Assembly (NCBI GenBank): GCA_951394405.1
Contig: OX596337.1
Coordinates: forward strand, 682,001-746,000
Direction of reading: 5' to 3'
From: Coprinellus micaceus
Lineage: Eukaryota; Basidiomycota; Agaricomycetes; Agaricales; Psathyrellaceae
DNA length: 64,000 nt
Under the pieces are notes generated by a model. It worked only from the letters and a program-made list of their open reading frames with translations. It was not told the origin of the DNA and did no database searches. This document shows, in pieces, positions 35,558 to 46,249 of the stretch. The position numbers and the translations under genes are program-made. The first letter of the stretch is position 1, and the number at the start of each line of letters is the position of its first letter.

Positions 35558-37345
35558 CGCTCTACCCAGAACCTTCAACGTTTTACCCTGCTTACCACGT
35601 ACCACCCTTCATCGTATGTACCCTGTACATATAGACTGTTAATGTACTTGCGCCGAATCGTAGAGGGATGCTCATCGAGATCCAGACATCAGGGATCCCT
35701 GAAAGCTATTTTAACGGAAGCTGCGGTTGCGTCCAATACAGATTCCTCCGGTGGCGGGGGACTCCCGATATCGCTATATGGCCTAGTGTTTGGCGGATTC
35801 GGACATTTGCCTGGCCCAGATAGGACGCGGGCCCTAAAACGTACACCTTCTATCGAGATCGTCCTTTTTGTGAAAAGGCGGGGTCATAGGCGCCGGTGTC
35901 CCTGCCCTGCCAATCCTGGAACTTGTGGAAGGAACGGGGATGGTGGAACAACATGCCCAACCTTCCGTTCCCAGTGTCGAAACCGTCGTCCGTATTCGAT
36001 CACACGCCACCCGAGGGTCGGATAGTACTGGGAGGTGGAGGCAAGGCAAGTCGTGGGGAAATAGGGTAGAAGTCGGTACTTCTCAGCTGGGCTGGGCGCA
36101 TTTCCGGGTGCTTTGACACCAAGGCTAGATGTTACGATCGTATGCCGGCTGATGTGGAGGAAAAAGCAGCTGTATGAACGCCAGTGTACACATGCCGCCC
36201 ATCGTATGCCAGAACCGCTAAGAATTCGTGTCCTGGCTGAGAGAAGGAGTGCCGACTCGGCACCCACAAAACAACCCACAATGTTGTAGCTGGGTTCCCC
36301 TAATACAGATGGTGAACTCCTGCCCAAACACGACCAAGGAGACGACTTGATGTTGGGCCCACGCTGTTGCTATGCGGGGTCCTTTTGCGTTCTCTGCCGG
36401 TTCTCTGGATCTTTTAGATGATGAATAAAGGTTGGATAGGGGTCGGTCCTCGGGCCACGAACATCGACCTTGTATCCCTTTGTGAAACAGACGCCGTAGA
36501 TCAAAGGAAGATCCACGTAACCGGGCCAGAAGGGACAGTCTAGGAACAGTGGGATGAACGAGAGCCACAACCTTGGAAGAGCGACGTGAGAGCCTTGCGA
36601 AACTCGATGTTCCGTAGCACGACACTGCAGGGCACGGGGCATGAAATGACAAGCCGTTGCCCTTGCCGGAGTAGGTTGTACGTGTAGAGCGAACCTCATC
36701 GTCAGGACGCAGGCAGAGGGGAGAGATGGTAGTGCCGACAACTAGGAGAAAGATGGGGAAGGTTGCTGGAACGGTGGTCGAGGAAATTCGATGGTCCGTG
36801 GAGAATGAGCAACAGGGGATCGGGATAATGCGACCGAAGGGGAACGGATTGCACTGCAGAAAAAGGTACCTGCCCCTTTCCGGGGGAAGAACGGAGTTGA
36901 GCACGAGAACGTCGTGTTGTTGGCGAGATACACGACCAGCCCTAAAATCCGAAATCGGTGTTTGGGGCTGTTTGTTTGAGGACTTTTAGCGCATGACGTC
37001 ACAGTTCGTTTTTGTTGAAACCGAGAGCTTCAAAGCCGTCGTTGGAGCTGAGGCCTCAATGCCCGTCCGTCCACCCCCTCTTTATCTTTTCCCAGAGTTC
37101 AAAATGTTTGAAGCCAACCCCGGTCCCCATGCGGCCTTGATTGTACCCTAAACGCATTCAAGACACCAGTCAACATACCAGTTCGTCGATCCTTGGAGGG
37201 CATGCACCCCTACCCAGAACTTGTCCGCACGCCTGGTGCCGACCCCTTTCTGTTATAATTGGAGATGTTTCGTTGACACAGCTATGTCGGTAAACAAAGG
37301 CTGCGTTGAACGACCGAACCTCGGTGTACGAAGGCCAAACTGATA
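35558..37345. other. Region without a supported gene
   Basis: 1.8 kb. Two overlapping minus-strand frames (36218-36904 and 36370-36741) are open but lack motifs and compete with each other. I do not call either. A CRE-like palindrome lies at 36994-37001. Confidence 0.4.
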
Positions 37346-38566
37346 TTAAGACACAACATGTACGTCCACCTCTTCACCCTGATAGGTATCAAAGGCCCGC
37401 AAAACGTCTCTAGGGGGCTGAAAGAGAGACACAGTCTTTGCAACACCCCCCGCCGACGGTGTCGCGAGCCAGGCACGCATAAATCTCGCAAAGCTCTCCG
37501 ACCGAAAACCCGCCTGGACCCGCTCTGCCTCTGCCGTCCCCTCCTCGCCCCAGTTAGTGAATCGCAGACCTCCCAATTCTCTGAGGACAAGGACGTTTCC
37601 TTCTCTGCGGGGTTTGAACAGTGCAGCGAAAAATGCCTCGTGTACAGGCATCTGGACCCACACCTTCCTAGTTCTTGGTAGACCGCCTAACATGCGCGAA
37701 AGGTTGCGACTCCCTTTAACCGTGGAGCACGAGACCCTCAGTATCAACAACGGGACAGAGTTCGGAAAGGCCCGCCGGAGCGTTCGCGCTGTGTGCTTGT
37801 CTCCCGGAGACTCTAGGTTCCCGCAGGCGTCGACGCAGAACTCCTCTATACCCGGAAACCGGAATCTCCCGAGGAATCGAAGGTCTGGAAACTGCTTTTC
37901 CTCTGGAGTGTAGCGGATTTGGAACGCCAGCCGCCTCAAATTCTGCAGGACGAACGGCGGGAACATCGTTTTGCGCTGGGATATGGACAACTTGATCCAG
38001 GTGAGGCAATTACCGGTGTCGCCTCCGTCGAAGGGTCCCGGATGGATCGAGAGCTCCTCAAGGCTCTTGCAAAGGGGAAGGCAGTGGTTGAAGAAGTCGG
38101 ACAGGACGAGGTTTGCATCTGTGTTGACGGAGTGTCGCTCATTATCGAAGATTTCAGATATCTTCGTCAACTGCGTCCATGGGATTTTGAGCATATTCTG
38201 GCCCGCAGAAACCAGAAAGGGTCTTGATAGCAGAACCTCCCGCAAGGACGGGGCATTTTCGAACGCGACAATGGGGTCACTAATCTTCTCGGGCCACTCG
38301 TTCGGGTGGTGCAGAAGGCGAATTTCACGGAGACGATCCAATGTTTCCGACACGTTCCGACGAGGAAGATGGCTGAGGCTCGATGGTCGCAGGTTGGAGC
38401 CGATGAAGGTCGTCGTTGGGCTCATACCAGCGAAGTTGAACTTCGAGTCTGGTATAAAGGGACAAATATGGGGTTTGGCATTATGCTCTTCCTCGTTCCG
38501 CCTGTACTCCTCCGGAACATTGAGGGTCTGAGAAACGAGGGTTTCCTCCGAGTTGGGCGAAGACAT
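37346..38566 (-). CDS. F-box/LRR-type protein without visible F-box
   Basis: A single-exon frame of 406 residues from the ATG at 38566. The pattern ENAPSLREVLLS followed by MLKIPWTQLTKISEIFDN, and later LQNLRRLAFQIR and FPGIEEFCVDACGNLE, is typical of the leucine-rich region of Agaricomycete F-box proteins. These usually select substrates for SCF ubiquitin ligases. The N-terminal F-box that would bind Skp1 is not encoded in this frame. The copy is therefore N-terminally shortened, divergent, or has an upstream exon I cannot see. The product is charged and probably soluble. Assignment rests on the repeat-like pattern only. Confidence 0.55.
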   Translation of the reverse strand: MSSPNSEETLVSQTLNVPEEYRRNEEEHNAKPHICPFIPDSKFNFAGMSPTTTFIGSNLRPSSLSHLPRRNVSETLDRLREIRLLHHPNEWPEKISDPIVAFENAPSLREVLLSRPFLVSAGQNMLKIPWTQLTKISEIFDNERHSVNTDANLVLSDFFNHCLPLCKSLEELSIHPGPFDGGDTGNCLTWIKLSISQRKTMFPPFVLQNLRRLAFQIRYTPEEKQFPDLRFLGRFRFPGIEEFCVDACGNLESPGDKHTARTLRRAFPNSVPLLILRVSCSTVKGSRNLSRMLGGLPRTRKVWVQMPVHEAFFAALFKPRREGNVLVLRELGGLRFTNWGEEGTAEAERVQAGFRSESFARFMRAWLATPSAGGVAKTVSLFQPPRDVLRAFDTYQGEEVDVHVVS

Positions 38567-39188
38567 GATGAGGAGGTGAGTTGTTTCAAGCTGGAGGGGG
38601 ATGTGCCTGTTGATTGGCTTTTAAGGTATGAAGCCACTGGTCAATGCAGCTACGGAGTTTGAAACCTCCTATTGTGCAAAAAGGAACAACAACAAGCTGT
38701 ATATTATTATGGTACCGTGGCGCTCAAGTGGACAAGAGCAGTCGTGCAGGGCTTGGTTTCCAAACACCCCGAACTACAGAGTGATTAGAAAAACTGGATT
38801 CTGCGTTCCACGCCCGTGCTGACTTTGAAGGTGGAGTGGAACACGTCTCCGTCGGTGGATGTCAGGTCGGTTAGCATACTGTACAGAGCAAACATGGGAC
38901 GTCCACGCTTGTGGGCTGTGCGGTTTAGTTTTAGTACCCCGTGACTATACTACCTACCGTCTTTAAACGACAGTAGGCACATTACTGCCCATTTATTCAC
39001 ATCAAGCTCACCGTCGAGCATGTTAAACGGCCTGAGCGCTGGGGAGTGCCTACCAACGACAGAATCTATCCTGACGCGGTGGTTATGCGAGGGACGAACC
39101 CTAAGCCAGTTGATCTTATTCGACTTGCATGCCTGTGAGCGCTAATTAATTGATCTCGGGGGCTGTTCAGGACTGCCGCGCTTCCAAG
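38567..39188. other. Intergenic region
   Basis: 622 bp between the F-box/LRR-type gene start and the stop of the 199-residue orphan. No feature is recognised. Confidence 0.45.
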
Positions 39189-39986
39189 TCAAGCATCATC
39201 TGTGCCCTCCACACTAGTGCCATCCAGGCAGGGTGGCCCATGCTTGCAGGTTAGAGTCTCTGAAAATGAGTACGGGTCGCCATTAGCCCTCTCATCCAGC
39301 GGCGGTATCATTAAACACATACCAACGAAGCCCTGTGCCAGTCGTTCCGCCTTCTCGTCATATTCGCTGTAGAAGTCTTCACAATCCTCGACAGGCGAGC
39401 CTGCATCTCGCAATAGGATCTATCGGTTGGAGTTGAGAATTAGGTGATGTATCATAGCGTGATCCAAGTTGTGCGCTTACCAGCTGCCGCTCAGTCTCAC
39501 AATTCATCGTGGCTGTTGGCCTCAGCTCATCCATGAGTTCTATGACAGCGGTTTGTGCCCCTCTTTGTCCCAAACCTGCATCGAGGAATCTACAGGTAAG
39601 CGGGACTCGTTAGTTAACCCCTCTCCCGGGACCAAGGTCCATGGGCGCCGTTCCCCGACTCACGTGTGGTACTGTTCGCATAACTTCGACTCTAACTCCA
39701 GATCGAAAGGTCGTACTCCTGGGATTTCCTCCTCAATTTCATCGTTCAACTTCTTGACTTCTGAGTGGGGGAACGTTGTATCCAGTGATTCTGTGGCCAT
39801 TTTGGATGGAGGTGGAGGTGTGGACAGGAGTTGCACCTGTTTAATAGGATATTCTGGCCTTCTATACCTGACTTGGGAGTATGTATACGGTGACGCGTAC
39901 TGGACACCCGAAGAGGAAGCCCTATTGTGTTGCAGTTGTAGGTCCACCCACGACCAGTAGCGTTTAATTTCCGGCTCGGTTGTCAT
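39189..39986 (-). CDS. Hypothetical 199-residue protein next to kinase A
   Basis: Exons 39664-39986, 39481-39589, 39323-39419 and 39189-39259 (minus strand) join in frame with good GT..AG sites, which supports a real gene. A second in-frame ATG within exon 1 (about 39800, MATESLD) could be the true start. The product is acidic, with EVKKLNDEIEEEIPGV, ERLAQGFVG and a short Cys/His stretch near the end (CKHGPPC). I recognise no family. It is on the same strand, 198 bp downstream of kinase A, so it may be co-expressed with it. No function can be claimed. Confidence 0.5.
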
Positions 39987-40183
39987 GTTTACAAGGATGT
40001 TCTTGTTCTACTTATACGCATCAAACCCCTGCTATCGTCGCGCACACAGGACCCACACTGAAAGCCCAGTGTGTATTGTTTTGCTTCGAAGAAGCTTTCC
40101 GTGTACCTCCCTGCTTCGCGGGGATAGTCAAAGTGCGATGTCCATTGTCACTGTCCTTACAGAGGCCGTAATGCTCTTTCAGT

Positions 40184-41572
40184 CTAAATGGTGTTGGTGC
40201 GCTTCATTTCTGTTGCCCGAGGCAAAGCAGGGAGTCCCTCTCGGGCGTATCTATAAGCACGCTTGATGTTGGCGTATTCCTCCTGAAAGAAGGTGACCGG
40301 GTTCTCAAACCCTCGGGGTGCCGATCGCGACCGCAGCCTGATAAACGTGGTACGCCTCATGACCTTTTCGAGCTTGGCGAGGGCCCTCTCCATGGTCGGC
40401 CGTCTAGCAGGATCCCGACGAGTCATTGCCTTCGTCAAGGGGCGAAGGAAACCGTAGCCTCGTCGACCTCGGGGCAAGAAGCTGAGTTCATTCCCCTGGC
40501 GATGTAAATTGAGTACAACCAGCTGAAGAACGAGGTTGGATTTGCGTACCTTCATGAAATCGCGCCAAATTAGAGCGCCGACGGTGAAGACATCAACCAG
40601 AAAGGGGTCGCAGGGAACGTCCGATTTCTTGAACTCCGGATATGTGTTGTCGGTGGCGGCCTTGGGGGGTTCCAGAACTGGGAGTTCATTCTCCTCGTAT
40701 TGGGTGGAGAAGCCGAAATCTATGATGTAGTACCTCGGAGGTTTCTGGGTCCTGGTGAATTCGGCTTGAACATATTCACGAGAGTCTGCCTTTTCACTTT
40801 GGAGCCAAGCGAAGTAGCCTTCCGTGAACATGGCACCAGGATCCATCATGATGTTTTCAGTTCGCACGTCCCTGAATACGTTGAGTGGCTATTTATGCTG
40901 GGTTATATCAGGGCGGCATACCGATGAACTACCCTGTGCCTATGAAGGAACGCGAATCCCTGCGGAATGTGTGAGTTCAATTGGATGTGCTGATGTAAAG
41001 GCGACTTACCTCAACCATCTGGTGTATGAAGTCAAGTCCCTCCCCAATAGTATCGAAATCGGGGTCATCGTAGACACGGAAGACAGGGAGGACAGCGATG
41101 TCGTGGTCAGGGTCCTCAGGGTCATGTAATTCATCCAGAAGTGGGCAACAATGATTCTGTGGATCGGAGGCAAGCGGCTCCTGTGAGAAGTACTTTAAGA
41201 TCTTGAACTCATGGGGGGATTCTTCGCGATCGATCCGTTTCAGTATCACTGATTTTCCGTCGGATATGCGGGTGGCGTCGACTAGGCTAGCTTTCTACAA
41301 AGCCAACTCGGATGTCAGTTCGACGAAGAACCATAAGAAAGGGGACAGGAACTCACCGGCGAAACACGCTCATCAGCCTCCAGCTGGACTGATGGATGTG
41401 GGGGGATCCAACCCTCAGTGTACCGCCTTCGTAGCTGGTACCCCTGCTCTTGAAGCCAGGTGTAACGGTCCCTCCAGTATTCCTCGTGCCTGAATAAGTT
41501 GTTCGCATTACCCTTCAGCCCGAGGGTGGACGTGGTTGGGGCGACTGAGGCACGATCTGCATCGTCTACCAT
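40184..41572 (-). CDS. Protein kinase of the expanded Agaricomycete family (kinase A)
   Basis: Exons 41357-41572, 41010-41294, 40922-40959, 40550-40871 and 40184-40495 give 390 residues. The frame is open further upstream, so a start at 41647 is possible. The N-terminus has the family hallmark EEYWRDRYTWLQEQGYQLRRRY. The kinase core is complete: ATP-binding Lys in VILKRID, catalytic loop HRDVRTEN (Asp and Asn present), and DFG in IDFGFSTQYEEN. YEPFxK-like substrate loops are absent and PEF replaces the usual APE. Exons 2 (285 nt) and 3 (38 nt) have the same length as in kinase B. It diverges from NACHT copy 2 across 445 bp. Probably an active Ser/Thr kinase; targets unknown. Confidence 0.85.
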
Positions 41573-42017
41573 CGTCGTAAGCGAAAGGAAATGACCTCCG
41601 TTCGCATGTTCAAGTTCGGCAACAGGCCGCCTCGCAATGTTGTACATTGTGTGCCTCTGTGGGTACGGATTGTCCCACGATTCGATCGAATCCAGGTTTG
41701 GCAACTGTGACTTGAAGAAATGGCCGTCAAAGTCTTGTTGCGTTTTGGGAAACGTTGTCCTCCTTCTGAGGATTCCATTGTTTACCACCCACTGGAGGAA
41801 TACCACTGACTCCGCTGTGGGCTCAGGATCAAGAAAGTCCCTCCGCGTTGACGACCGACTCTCCTTTTGTTTTCTGAGATCAATTGAATTCCATCTCTCG
41901 CACAGATCTGGCGAGCCAAGACACCTACAAGTATATAACGATCTGGGTTCGACTGCCGATTGAGCGCTTATACCTCTACGCCCCTCCCCTTCCCCCCCTC
42001 CCCCCCTCCTCTCCACT
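41573..42017. promoter_or_regulatory. Bidirectional upstream region of kinase A and NACHT copy 2
   Basis: 445 bp between two divergent ATGs. A long C/T-rich run (about 41980-42015) directly precedes the NACHT start, as in many fungal promoters. The kinase frame stays open through much of it, so its 5' end is not fixed. Confidence 0.55.
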
Positions 42018-43462
42018 ATGTCCCCCGGCACTCCGCATCAGCTCCTCGCTCTACAGAACGAACTGGTTCGGACACCGTCTAACCTCAGTTTGGCCGCCCG
42101 ATTAGAGCCTGTCAGTGCTACCAACAGAAAGGACAGACCTAACGGCCCAGCTGCGGTTATGAAGCAAAATCTATTCAACAAGCTTAAGGACCCTTACTTC
42201 AAGAAATATTCAGACAAGGCGGTGCGGAAGGCGACCGGCCTTTTAGACAAGCACAGAAAGTTCTTGGGGGAACAACCAAATATTTCCATCTCTCCAGACG
42301 ACAAAGATGCCATAAAGCAATGGGAGAGGCGGTGAGCACTCCGTACGTTCTGTATAAATTTCGGACATTTATTTTTGGAGTCCAGAATCCACTCCCTACG
42401 CAGCAACGTCCACTCAGCAGCCGAAAGGAAGAATAAAGCTGAAGCGGGTCAGATTGCAAACGAGATCAGGTTCTCGCTCCAGGAGTTGGGGCAAAAGCTT
42501 ACCGTATGTCGGCTGCGTTGGGTCTCGAGCTTAATTGGCTGATGCGGCCTCACTTCACGATGTAGAGCAGTGAGATAAACGCACTCAAGTTTAAAAACAT
42601 CCAGAAAGGTGAGCTACAGCCTATTCACTAGAGCCACGTCACTCATGATCGATGAATAGTGTATCAAATCGGCCCCGGAAAGTACAACAAGGACGGGATG
42701 ACCCTGCGCGACAACGAAACCACGCTGCCTTGCGATTGGTTTGCGCGCCAAGGGATCGGGGCCGCTATCAGCAACTGGTTCGAAAACCCGGGGGAGCGTC
42801 GGATCTTATTGCTCCGAGGGGAGGGATCCTGTGGAAAATCGACGATTCTACATTCCGTCGCCCACTGCTGTACCGTCAAGAAGGCGCTCGCCGCCAGCTT
42901 TCGATTCACATCGGGCTTCACACACAAGGATTTTCTCCAACATTTCTTCGCTACAGTGGTCTGCCAGGTAATGAGCTACTTGCCCTCATTTGGAAACCAT
43001 CTATCCGTGAAGTATGGCGACCTTCCCGTCGATATCTGGAAAAAGACCTTCCAAGAGCAGATCGAGAGGGCGTTGGTCCCCACGCACAACGATCCGGCCG
43101 TCTCAGGGGAGGAACGTGAAAAGCCTATCATCATAGCTCTCGATGGGCTGGAGACATGTGGGACAGGGACGCTGAAGGCCCTCATAACAGACTTCATCTT
43201 CCACTGCGTAAACCTCCTCCCAGTCTATTTCATTATCGCCGACGCAAGCTCTCCTGCAAAACGGAACATCGTTAATAAGTGGTTTCAAACGGATGGCCTC
43301 ATGCAGCACGTCCTTCCGGTGGACATCGCGCCGTTCGCCTCGGCTTGGGATGCGGTGACGGTGGACTGGCTACGGGGCCAGGAGGGGAATCAGGATGTTG
43401 AACGAAGATCGGAAGCGGGCTCAGCTGATGACGGTACTACAATACGCGGTGACGACGAATAG
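42018..43462 (+). CDS. NACHT-type P-loop NTPase, core only (copy 2)
   Basis: Exons 42018-42331, 42386-42503, 42566-42608 and 42660-43462 give 425 residues in frame. After an N-terminal charged helical region (LFNKLKDPYFKKYSDKAVRK) comes Walker A GEGSCGKST in RILLLRGEGSCGKSTILH. FLQHFFATVVCQVMSYL, Walker B IIIALDGLETC and LPVYFIIADASS follow. The layout and the 118-nt second exon match copy 1. The protein ends about 75 residues after the last strand, in an acidic tail (RRSEAGSADDGTT), without helical subdomains or repeats. It is transcribed away from kinase A. Predicted ATP- or GTP-binding switch protein. Partner and trigger are unknown. Confidence 0.82.
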
Positions 43463-44503
43463 CGAGCGGCGTACCTTGGCTCATGCTTTTCTTTCTTGAT
43501 GATGTATTGCTTGCGATATGCATACCGGTCACGGCGGCGGCGCTGCCCTTCCGCTGGTGTTCCAGGAAAGCATAGGTTGACAAGGGGACGTCCGACCTCG
43601 CAGTTGAGAGTAAGCTCACCGCCCAAACGCCTATGGGCCGGGAACGGGCCCGCTTTTGACCAGTGGGAGAAAGAAAGGTAAGCGATGGCTTCCTCGTAAT
43701 AGCAGAGTCCCTGTCTGTCAACACTCAGGCTATCTCAGGGTTGCGTAGGACCCTTGAAACCCAGTTCGGGGGCTCTCACTTCTACTTGAATGCTCGATCT
43801 ACAAAACAATACGCGTCAACCAGGCGCATAAACAAAGCGACCACGAACACTCATAAATCTGTTGAATTTGCCCACGACTTCCACATAAGAGCAGTGGTCT
43901 TATTCTGAGTCACCTTCTACAAAGGCCGAAGGCGTTCTAACTTAGCAAAGCGACCCGGCCCCTTAGAAATCCGGCAATCGCTGGACCAGAGTCTGCACAG
44001 GTAGATGTAGTGCACGTCCCCAAGCAACTGCTGCTGCCCTGCGACAATGTCCCGCTTGAACGACTGGGGTTGTGGCTGGAAGCAAGGGCGAGGAAAAGTA
44101 TCAGGGTATTCAATATTGTCAGGTCTGTCCCGAGAAGGGATAGATCGGGCAACCGTGGTCACCAGAGCGGTTGCTAGTAAGGTCTGCGGGCAGAACTCGA
44201 ATTAGACACAACTCCGCGACGATCCCGGATGGTGGTCGGAGAAGGAAAAGGGTGATCCGTCTTGGCTCCTTCGTAAGTTGGTCTCCCCGTCCTTTTGAAA
44301 GTCGACCACCTCCTTGAACCCCTACGTCGATCGGAATCTACTCCGAGCCGCCAACCTCGCTGGACCGGTTCATTTATTACCGCAGGCGACTAGTACAATA
44401 GCCCCTGGGATATGGATCGCGAGGCATCCATACCCACAGGAACATAGGAATCGAGGGGTCAGGGGGACATTATAATCGTCGCAGCGTGATGGCACATGGA
44501 TTT
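43463..44503. other. Space between NACHT copies 2 and 3, with a duplicated segment
   Basis: 1.04 kb between convergent stops. The part at about 44140-44345 is homologous to 47930-48160 (see the repeat entry). No gene is supported. Confidence 0.5.
44140..44345 (+). repeat. Dispersed non-coding repeat, copy 1
   Basis: Shares with 47930-48160, in the same orientation, the stretches GATCGGGCAACCGTGGTC..GCGGTTG, CAACTCCGCG, GTCGGAGAA, TGATCCGTC, TCCTTTTGAA and CGACCACCTCC, in the same order. Function is unknown; it may be a relic of a duplicated gene border. Confidence 0.7.
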
Positions 44504-45875
44504 TCATACGTAACGGCCAACACGAGATCTGGATAGTAAATTACAGTTTTTGAACCAGCGTGCCACATTTGGGGTGTCCTTACTCGACAGAATGAAATAT
44601 ATATTGGGAAGCTCGTCGATGCACTTCTCAACCGCAGACATGATCTGAAGAAAGGTCTGCTCGTCGCATCGATCAAGGCTGTCGACGACAACTAGGAATG
44701 GACCGGTTTTCTCTTCCGAGGGCAACCGATTGAAAGGCTTGATGAGGAGCTGGGACACCTGCGTCAAGATACCCTTTTCGAACACCCAATCTCCCGTCAC
44801 GTTGCATGCCATCGCCAACGCGTCTCGGAAAGCGTCAACATAACGGATGAGCTCCGAGGCGAGGGTCACAGCGAACCCAGACTTGAGCTCTCGGTTGGTG
44901 ACGGTGGAACAGAAGAACGAGGAGGCAAGCGCGTTCATCATCCCGCAGCGGTTAGCTACGAACCGCAGGACGTTCTCCCGGCCATCGTGTCTTTCCTGCC
45001 ACAGCCAATAGATGCAAGAGTCAGACGTACGCGCCTGGCCAAGCCAATCGGCGATGTCCCGAATCGACGCTTCTAAGGATGGTATCTGAGACGAAGGGAA
45101 CCCAGCGACAGAAAGACCCGCGAAATCATAGGTGGCTCTATGGAGTACGAGCGACCGAAACTTATTTTCGTGGCCTAATGGAACGGTCAGCATACCTTGG
45201 AAACTCTTAGAGTGGCGTAGGCTGGCATACCAATATTCCGTTCCGAGTTCTTAAAGGGGTCACCGGAAGTTTCTCCAAGCTGCTTAGGCCCAATTCCAAG
45301 GAGCGTCGACACTTTCGCGTTCATTCTGGCTTGCGTGGTTTGCTGTGTGCAATGATAAGTTTCAAACCCAGCGGCGACACTCGAGAACAGAACTCACATG
45401 GCCGAAAATGACAAGGTCATCGATACGCCGGTCTGCTTCGCGAGCAGACTTGACCCTTTTGTGGGCCTTCCCGCTGCCTTTTGACTTCACAAAGGCAGCC
45501 AGAGCGTTGGTAGACCTTGAGCTGATATCAGGGCCTGCCAAGAAGAAGTTGAGCGGACACTGGTACATACCTCGAGCTGAGGACCATATAACGTTCCAGA
45601 TCTTTCTTGGGAAGGGTTTCTAGTGGTTGGCACTCTTTCTCTGCATCCTGCTGTTTCTTTCTCAACCTCGCAACAAGTTCGTCCTGTTTCCGCGCAGTGT
45701 CCCCTCCCCTAAATGTCTCCCGAAGGACTGCCATCGCTGGTACGACGGTAACCTGGGACTGCATCGACACGGTTCTGACCAGTCCGCTGGAGGTTGATTC
45801 CCCACTCGTTTCATCGCCTGCGCCGAGTGCGGTGGACCGTTTCGTTGTGCCAAAAAGTCCCTGGAACCATGGCAT
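44504..45875 (-). CDS. NACHT-like protein with destroyed P-loop (copy 3)
   Basis: Exons 45571-45875, 45398-45521, 45231-45342 and 44504-45195 give 410 residues in frame. The first usable ATG is 45875, because the frame is closed by a stop just upstream. The region equivalent to Walker A reads YWLWQERHDGRENVLRFVA instead of WLRGPRGCGKSTVLYRM, so the nucleotide-binding Lys and Ser/Thr are lost. Downstream parts are kept: FAVTLASELIRYVDAF, Walker B-like FLVVVDSLDRCDE and LPNIYFILSSKD. It ends soon after, at RVGRYV. The N-terminus is Ser/Thr-rich, then charged and helical. It is divergent from kinase B across 374 bp. It may be a pseudo-NTPase or an early pseudogene; the rest of the frame is clean. 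Confidence 0.78.
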
Positions 45876-46249
45876 CGCTAGAGCAGGAGATGCTGATGGG
45901 GATGCCTCGGGTCTAACGATAGTCAAGTTACTAGACAAAGGGTTGAGAGCTGTGGTTTTGGCGGCGTTGAAGTAGTGGGTTGATGGAGCTCTTTAACGCA
46001 AGGAATGTATAAGAAAGATGTGGAATCTTGTGGTCACGACCATTTGAATAAGCAGGTATTGTTCCGGCACAAAGCCACCACGTCCTCCATTTGTGTGCTG
46101 GGAAGAAAACTGGAAATTAACTGGAAACCGGCAGCCTTGATGGCCGCCCACACACACAAGCAACGATAAACAGAGGTTCAGGCTGGCGTCCTCGTGCTGG
46201 GTCGCCAGCTATAGGCTCCTGGCGACCTCGCGATTCGCTCTCTACCCCC
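45876..46249. promoter_or_regulatory. Bidirectional upstream region of NACHT copy 3 and kinase B
   Basis: 374 bp between two divergent starts, the same arrangement as at 41573-42017 but in inverted gene order. Confidence 0.55.

Noticed and set aside
36218..36904. Two overlapping minus-strand open frames (up to 228 codons)
   Set aside because: They compete in different frames, lack motifs and have no supporting splice structure. A small gene cannot be excluded.
32936..37001. Several TGACGTCA palindromes (9206, 32936, 36994) as a regulon
   Set aside because: Three in 64 kb is near the chance level, and two of them are not close to a called gene.
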